Both the position numbers and the translations under genes were made by a program. From Candidatus Sulfopaludibacter sp. SbA3 (lineage in GTDB: Bacteria; Acidobacteriota; Vicinamibacteria; Vicinamibacterales; UBA2999): a stretch of 64,000 nucleotides of DNA. This document shows positions 57,437 to 64,000 of the stretch, one piece after another (the stretch's first letter is position 1; every line of letters begins with the position of its first letter). The stretch is taken from the NCBI GenBank assembly GCA_945903265.1, contig CAMDNQ010000004.1, positions 164,960 to 228,959 of the forward strand. Reading direction: 5' to 3'. The notes beneath the pieces were generated by a model. That model made no database searches. It was not told the DNA's origin and worked only from the letters and a program-made list of their open reading frames with translations.

Positions 57437-58363
57437 CTTAGCCCGTACTGCCGGCTCGATGGCGTGGCGCTGGATCGGGGACGAGATCCAGTCCGGCATC
57501 GCGGTGACACTGAGCGATCGTTCCACGAACGGAATGCCGGACGTGTAGGTGAAGGTGACGAGCAGGCGGGTACCCGTCGTCGGTTTGCCGCCGCGGTGGA
57601 ATCCCACCGTATCGGCCACGATCATCGTTCCCGCCGGTCCCGTGCAGACCTGCCACCGCTCGGGCGCGAAGAACTTGCGCATGCGCTCGTCATCGACGCG
57701 TTTCGTCTGGCACTTGAGCGCCTGCGGCGCGCGGGAGCCGAAGGGCTGGGTCCGTGGAATGTAGGTAAAGGGACCCTGCGCCTCCTCGACATCTTCCAGG
57801 TAGATGAACACTTTGACGAGCTTGAGATCCTCGGGATCGCGGTGCCACAGCTGCGAGGTTTCCGCCGGCGTGTCCGTGGAGTAGTTCAGCCAGCCGGCAA
57901 CCGCGTGCAGGCACGGCCACAGACCGAGATACGACGCGACGATCTCCAGCAGCTTGACGTCGAGCGCGACCTTCAGCAGAGGAGAATCCGGCGACATCCG
58001 CCCCTGCCGGACGAGGTCGACGAGAAAAGCCTTCTTGCCGTGCGAGGCGGCGCGCTCGCCCGAAACAATAGCCTGCACCTCTTCGCTGCGGCTCTGCGCG
58101 ATGATCTCGGCGCCGGCCGCCGCCAGCGCCGCCGATCCCTCATCACTCAGGAAGCGCCCGGCCGGGGCCACCGATATCCCCTGTTTCATGAGGTCTCGCG
58201 CAATCGCGCGCGCGTCGGCATGGCGCGGCCGGGCGCCGAGCTTCAGGGCCACGCGCCTGCCGTTCCCGACAAACCGCCACATGTAGTACGCGAGGTTGGG
58301 ACTGATCAACGCCTTGCGTTCATAGGGCGCCGTCATCCGCTTCACTATCGCCATGGTGTCCAT
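57428..58363 (-). CDS. Phytanoyl-CoA dioxygenase-like (Fe/2-oxoglutarate) protein
   Basis: SQLWHRDPEDLKLVKVFIYLEDVEEAQGPFTYIPRTQPFG (HxD), FHRGGKPTTGTRLLVTFTY. Confidence 0.8.
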   Translation of the reverse strand: MDTMAIVKRMTAPYERKALISPNLAYYMWRFVGNGRRVALKLGARPRHADARAIARDLMKQGISVAPAGRFLSDEGSAALAAAGAEIIAQSRSEEVQAIVSGERAASHGKKAFLVDLVRQGRMSPDSPLLKVALDVKLLEIVASYLGLWPCLHAVAGWLNYSTDTPAETSQLWHRDPEDLKLVKVFIYLEDVEEAQGPFTYIPRTQPFGSRAPQALKCQTKRVDDERMRKFFAPERWQVCTGPAGTMIVADTVGFHRGGKPTTGTRLLVTFTYTSGIPFVERSLSVTAMPDWISSPIQRHAIEPAVRAKSA

Positions 58364-58398
58364 TTACGTTCCGTTTCCTGAGCGATGGCCGCGCGGCG

Positions 58399-59571
58399 TT
58401 ATGGAGCGCACGAAGGTTCGGGCAGGCCGAACGCCTCGCCGAGCAGCGCGGCGGCGCCATCCACGCCTTCCGCCAGCGCCACGCACTGCAGACGTGTCGC
58501 TTCCTCGGCGCCAGCCTTGACGCCGAGCGCGAGGACCAATCGAACCACTTCGTCGCTTCGGCCGCGGACCGCTGCCTCGAGCGGCGTCATCACGCGGGGG
58601 TCGTCGCTGTCGAGCAGTTCGGGCCGCACGTTCTGCGCGTCATCGAGCGACTCGCCCCGCGCCGCGAGCACGCGCACGCGCGCGCCGTCCCTGACGAACG
58701 CCGCTTCGACGATGTTGGTGTCCGACGCCGGCCAGAACCAGCGAGTGACCGGCGGCACGCCGAGGCCGAGCAGCAGGGCAAAGGCCGCCACGACCATCGG
58801 CGGAACGGCCATGACCCACCCGGGCAGGCCACGATTCGCCGCCTGCGAGGAGCCCATCCCCCGATCATACCGGCCCAGCAGGTCGTTCCAGCGAATCTGC
58901 AGGATCTGCGCGAAGGCCATGAGACCGGTTTGCAGCCGGACGCGGCTGCCTCTCCGATGGTGCCACGTGACGGGGACCTCGCGGACCGTCAAGCCGTGCC
59001 GACGCGCCAGAAACAGCAACTCGACGTCGAAGGCGAATCCGTCGAGTCGCGACATCGGGAACAGCAGCTCCGCCGCGCGTGCGGAGAACAGCTTGTAGCC
59101 GCACTGGGTGTCCTTGATGCCTCGCACCGCGATCAGGCCGACGATCAGATTGAACGCGCGTCCGACCAGGTGGCGGAAGACGGGTTCGCCGATCCGCTGT
59201 GCACCCGGCGCTTCGCGGGAGCCGATCACGACGTCGCCCTCGGCCTCAAAGAAGCGCGGGAGCTGATCCAGGCCGACGGCAAGATCGGCGTCGGCAAAAA
59301 AGCGCCAGTGGCCGCGCGCCTCGAGCATGCCCCGCCGCACCGCCGCCCCCTTGCCGCCGTGCGGCGCCGCGATCACGCGGATCCGGGCGTCACGCTCTGC
59401 CGCTTCCGCCGCGACCATCCGCGTGTCATCCGCACTCCCATCGTCGACGACGATGATTTCCCACCCGGGCGGATGTGTGTCGAGGGCCGCGACGCACTGC
59501 TGAAGCGTGTGGCGCAGCCGCCCGGACTCGTTGTACGCGGGGATGATCAGCGAAAAGTGGCGGGTGTCCAT
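58399..59571 (-). CDS. Family 2 glycosyltransferase (polyprenyl-phosphate sugar transferase-like) with TM and ankyrin-like C-terminus
   Basis: LIIPAYNESGRLRHTLQQC, IIVVDDGSADDT, FADADLAVGLDQL; C-terminal MTPLEAAVRGRSDEVVRLVLALGVKAGA. Confidence 0.88.
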   Translation of the reverse strand: MDTRHFSLIIPAYNESGRLRHTLQQCVAALDTHPPGWEIIVVDDGSADDTRMVAAEAAERDARIRVIAAPHGGKGAAVRRGMLEARGHWRFFADADLAVGLDQLPRFFEAEGDVVIGSREAPGAQRIGEPVFRHLVGRAFNLIVGLIAVRGIKDTQCGYKLFSARAAELLFPMSRLDGFAFDVELLFLARRHGLTVREVPVTWHHRRGSRVRLQTGLMAFAQILQIRWNDLLGRYDRGMGSSQAANRGLPGWVMAVPPMVVAAFALLLGLGVPPVTRWFWPASDTNIVEAAFVRDGARVRVLAARGESLDDAQNVRPELLDSDDPRVMTPLEAAVRGRSDEVVRLVLALGVKAGAEEATRLQCVALAEGVDGAAALLGEAFGLPEPSCAP

Positions 59572-61521
59572 CTACCGAAAGCAGGGCCACCCTGTGGAGG
59601 GGTCGGTTCCGAGCGGCATGCGTGTCGTGTCGACGTACGCGTTCACGGCATCGGTCTCTTCGACCGCGAAGTCGGCCATCAGCCGGTAGCGCCCGTCGAT
59701 GTGTCGCTGCAGGAGATCGAAATTATCCCGGAACACCTCTTCACGACTCCGGACGAGCAGAACGAATGGTACCGATTCCCCCTGCATCCGTGCGAGCGCG
59801 AGCTGCTGATCCGCCTCCGAGATGTAGAAACCCTCGAGAAATGCCACATGGCCGGCGGCGAATCCGCGCTCCGCCAGGACGAAGACATCCGGGTAGAGCT
59901 GTGACATGAGGAGCCGATCATCGCGGCTCGTGCAGCGCGCGAGGTACTCGAAAAATGGCAGCAGGGCGTTGCTCACGCCGCTCGGGGTCATGCTCGCAGC
60001 GCGATGCGACCCCCACAATTGCGATTGGAGCGTCGCGACCCTCGACCCAAGGCCCGATTGCAGATTACTGCGGTCGATCTGCGAGTCGAGGTCCCCGGCG
60101 CGGCAGACGGCGGCGGCTGTGAGCACGACGAAGGCGGTGGCAACGGCGCGCAGACCCGGACGCCAGCGCCGGCTGCGCCACGCGACGGCCACGAGCCACG
60201 CGCCGAGTATGGCCGGGAGCGCGATGCCATCCGGCAGCCACACCGACAGATTTCCCCGCAGCAGCCCGATGTTCACCAGGACCGCCAGCACTGCCAGCGC
60301 CGCGATGCTCCGCCATTCGTGGGGGCTCGCCGCGGCGCCGCTGCGCGCCCGCCGCCACGCGGTCGCGACGCACACGAAGGGGAGCAGGTGGAACACATAC
60401 AGCAGCCAGACGTACTCATTGTCCGGCAGCGTCGACCCCGGGCCTATGCGCAGGCGCGCAGGGGAGAGCCTTGCCATCAGCGCGTCACGGTCCGACCACT
60501 CCGTGAAGCGATCGAGTCCCTGGGCATCCTCGACGCGCGGGTCCTCGGCCAGCGCGCGCACTTCATCTGGTGAAAGACGCCTGGCGTGGTAGTCGCGGGC
60601 GGCGCTGGTGTCGTCCGGGGCGACCGGCTCGAGGCCGTACCGGGTTTCCAATTCGGCCCGGGTCACGTCCGCCGTGTCCGACGTCCATTCAATCCGCGCC
60701 CGCGGACGAAACGGGGGTGCCACGGAGACCAGTTCCGACAGCGGGAGACGGAGGGCAGGCAGCCGGAGCGGGCCGCGGTTCCGTTCCGCTTCGGCGCGGG
60801 AGAACGCCAGGCCGGATGCGACGTAGTTGCCGAGTCCCTGGTGGTAGGCCACGAATCCAAGCCAGGGCACGACGAGCAGCGTCGCAACGCCGGCGAAGAG
60901 CGCGGCGCGCGTGGCGCTGGCGCGCCAGTTCCCGCTAACACCGCGGCCGAAAGCGCCGAGCAGTACCGCCAGGGCTGCCGCGATGCCGATGTACACCCCG
61001 TGATCGTGCCTGAACAGGAATGCGACCGCCGCGACCGCCGCCGCGACGTAGACCCGCCCACGCGATGGCGATTCCACGAGGGCGACAATCGCGCAGGCGC
61101 CCAGGGCATAGAGCAGCACCTTCGGATAGCTGTAGGTGCGCGGGGCCATGAGGATTTCCAGAATGGCTGCGCCGACCGCCAGGAGCACCGATCCCGTCAG
61201 ACGGTGTACCACGAGCGTGGTGCCGGCCGCACCAATCGCGAAACCGAGCGCGACGAGGAGCAGTTCCGTGCCCGGGGATCCGCTGGCCACGACCCATGCC
61301 GCCGCGGATGCGAGGTACATCAGCGGCATCCCCGGATCGACGAAGTCGCGCACCGGCAGCTCGCCGAGTACGACCTGCTGCGCGCGGGCGAGATGGACGT
61401 AATGGTCGTTCTGGAATCCGGAAAACGTCAGCACACGCCAGCCGGCAGCCGCGAGAAAGACGCCGGCTGCCGCGATCGCGGCAGCCGACGGCTTACTGGA
61501 CTTCGAGGTACCGGTCCACAC
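59572..61521 (-). CDS. Polytopic membrane protein, GT-C glycosyltransferase-like
   Basis: 649 aa with many TMs; FQNDHYVHLARAQQVVLGELPVRDFVDPGMPLMY. Confidence 0.65.
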   Translation of the reverse strand: MWTGTSKSSKPSAAAIAAAGVFLAAAGWRVLTFSGFQNDHYVHLARAQQVVLGELPVRDFVDPGMPLMYLASAAAWVVASGSPGTELLLVALGFAIGAAGTTLVVHRLTGSVLLAVGAAILEILMAPRTYSYPKVLLYALGACAIVALVESPSRGRVYVAAAVAAVAFLFRHDHGVYIGIAAALAVLLGAFGRGVSGNWRASATRAALFAGVATLLVVPWLGFVAYHQGLGNYVASGLAFSRAEAERNRGPLRLPALRLPLSELVSVAPPFRPRARIEWTSDTADVTRAELETRYGLEPVAPDDTSAARDYHARRLSPDEVRALAEDPRVEDAQGLDRFTEWSDRDALMARLSPARLRIGPGSTLPDNEYVWLLYVFHLLPFVCVATAWRRARSGAAASPHEWRSIAALAVLAVLVNIGLLRGNLSVWLPDGIALPAILGAWLVAVAWRSRRWRPGLRAVATAFVVLTAAAVCRAGDLDSQIDRSNLQSGLGSRVATLQSQLWGSHRAASMTPSGVSNALLPFFEYLARCTSRDDRLLMSQLYPDVFVLAERGFAAGHVAFLEGFYISEADQQLALARMQGESVPFVLLVRSREEVFRDNFDLLQRHIDGRYRLMADFAVEETDAVNAYVDTTRMPLGTDPSTGWPCFR

Positions 61522-62905
61522 GCGGTTGCTTCGTAAAGACAGGGTGGGGGACGCCGTACGAGAGGCTCCGGGCGCGCATCGCCTCGTAGGCGCGGCGGGT
61601 CGCCTCGGTGTTGCGGGTTTCCTCGGACTCGCTGTCGAGGGAATACTGGGCCCAGTCGTTGGACACCTTGAACGCGGACGCCTGCAGGGAGAAGAACGTG
61701 CCGGCCGCGCGGCTGCTCCACAGGATCGACGCCGACAGCAGCACCACGATGACGGCGGTGCGGCGAATCACCCCGCCGTTGACGCGATCGGCCAGGCTGG
61801 CGAGCACCGCGAACGCGCCGCCGGCGTAAAACACCGCCCCCACGCTCAGGACCTCGTCCTTCACGTACCCGAAACTCATGACGCTGTTGGCGGCGATCAT
61901 GATGAACGCCAGCAGGACAAACCGGTCGCGATCCTCGAGCGCGCGGGCCCACCAGCGCCTCAGGGCCGGCACGAGCGCCGCCAGCAGCGCGCCGGTCACC
62001 AGCAGACTGGAGATGAGGTGGACGTAGTTCCAGGGCCGGATGTTGTCCTCGATCCAGCGGCGCGCGATCTGCCAGCTTCCCGTGCGCGGTTCCGAGAGCA
62101 GCACGTCGAGCGCAGACGCCATCACGTTGTACGCGTAGAAGGGCAGCGGGTTGTCGCCGAAGCGCGCGAGAAGGTCGGGCGGCTCGAGGCGATCGAGCCA
62201 CCATCCGGCCGACCGCTCGTCGAGGCCGGGTGATGGAATCTCGAGCACGCCGAACCGCACGTACAGGTAGGCGGCCAGAACCACGAGGACGGCGACGACC
62301 CCGCTGCCGGAGACGCCGCGCCAGCCGACCATCCAGCACGCGATGGCGACGACGCCAATCAGCAGGCCCGATTCAATGGTCACGGCGCCGATGGCCACGA
62401 TCAGCGCGGCGAGGACGCCCTTCCACCACCGCGGCTCGCCCCGGGCGAGACACGCCACCGCGAGTGCCAGCGCGAGGATCTCGAGAAAATGATTGATGGG
62501 GTACGCCTCGCTGAACAGCACGAAGAACGAGTGGTGCCCGGCCACGATCATCAGCGCGATTCCGGCCGCCCCGAACTCGGTCAGCGTGCGCGGTCGAATC
62601 CAGGCCGCGAACAGGAGAAAGGTGGCGAGGGTGAGCGCCACGTGGATGGCCTTGAACGCCGACGTGGAGTCAGGCGGCGTGGCGTCGACGACCAGCTTGA
62701 TCTGCACGACACGCAGGGGGCGCCAGTATCCGCGCGAGTAGATGGCGCGCTCGTAGATGTCGCGGACGCTCTCGGAGAGTCGCGATTCGAGGATGGGACC
62801 GAAGCCATCGTTCAGCGTGAGCGGCCCTCGCAGAATGCACCACGACAGGCCGAGCGCCAGCGAGGCGGCGACCGCGAATGTGGCCCACGCCCACCGGCTA
62901 CGCAT
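61493..62905 (-). CDS. Polytopic membrane protein, possible glycosyltransferase-like
   Basis: Start ATG at 62905 (MRSRWAWATFAVAASLALGLSWCILRGPLTLNDGFGPIL); ~10 TMs. Confidence 0.65.
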   Translation of the reverse strand: MRSRWAWATFAVAASLALGLSWCILRGPLTLNDGFGPILESRLSESVRDIYERAIYSRGYWRPLRVVQIKLVVDATPPDSTSAFKAIHVALTLATFLLFAAWIRPRTLTEFGAAGIALMIVAGHHSFFVLFSEAYPINHFLEILALALAVACLARGEPRWWKGVLAALIVAIGAVTIESGLLIGVVAIACWMVGWRGVSGSGVVAVLVVLAAYLYVRFGVLEIPSPGLDERSAGWWLDRLEPPDLLARFGDNPLPFYAYNVMASALDVLLSEPRTGSWQIARRWIEDNIRPWNYVHLISSLLVTGALLAALVPALRRWWARALEDRDRFVLLAFIMIAANSVMSFGYVKDEVLSVGAVFYAGGAFAVLASLADRVNGGVIRRTAVIVVLLSASILWSSRAAGTFFSLQASAFKVSNDWAQYSLDSESEETRNTEATRRAYEAMRARSLSYGVPHPVFTKQPRVDRYLEVQ

Positions 62906-62920
62906 TCGACGGCAGTTTAG

Positions 62921-63955
<1,035 letters not shown>

Positions 63956-64000
63956 CCTCTAGCGAAAGCACGGAAACCCCGCCCGGCCGAACGTGCCCGT

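Overview
This 64 kb window is GC-rich and densely coding. It looks like an Acidobacteriota chromosome, possibly Vicinamibacteria-like, but that placement is inferred from gene content and style only. I read about 70 genes. They include a SusC/TonB-type receptor cut by the window start, LigC-type DNA ligase, Ada, an ActP/DUF485 acetate symporter, a Tat-signal ThDP enzyme coupled to a small cytochrome c, and two collagen-like proteins. There is a five-gene operon of molybdenum hydroxylase, CMD, MBL and CPXCG genes, a RodZ/PEGA gene divergent from a SorA-like oxidoreductase, and a PQQ-dehydrogenase / ABA4-like / amine oxidase operon. A complete suf operon is present (Rrf2-sufA-B-C-D-S-U-T). Further right are PBP1A, an SxtJ/DUF5989/carbamoyltransferase cassette, holB, pdxA, rfbC, nadE, smpB and the edge of a surface-glycan locus. 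The signals most worth following are: (1) tandem heptad/octad repeats in intergenic gaps, four of five starting exactly at a TAG stop codon; (2) a family of stem-loops whose stems differ in sequence but keep pairing, located at gene 3' ends; (3) TAnnnT boxes 5-11 nt upstream of at least 12 start codons, suggesting leaderless transcription; (4) a sharp junction near 20,561 where a DUF262/GmrSD-like gene runs into the 5' part of a dynamin-like GTPase gene on the opposite strand; (5) the predicted Tat-exported ThDP enzyme; and (6) an LPxTA-type C-terminal sorting signal. No rRNA, CRISPR array, integrase or transposase was recognised. All calls come from reading sequence and ORF translations; no searches were run.
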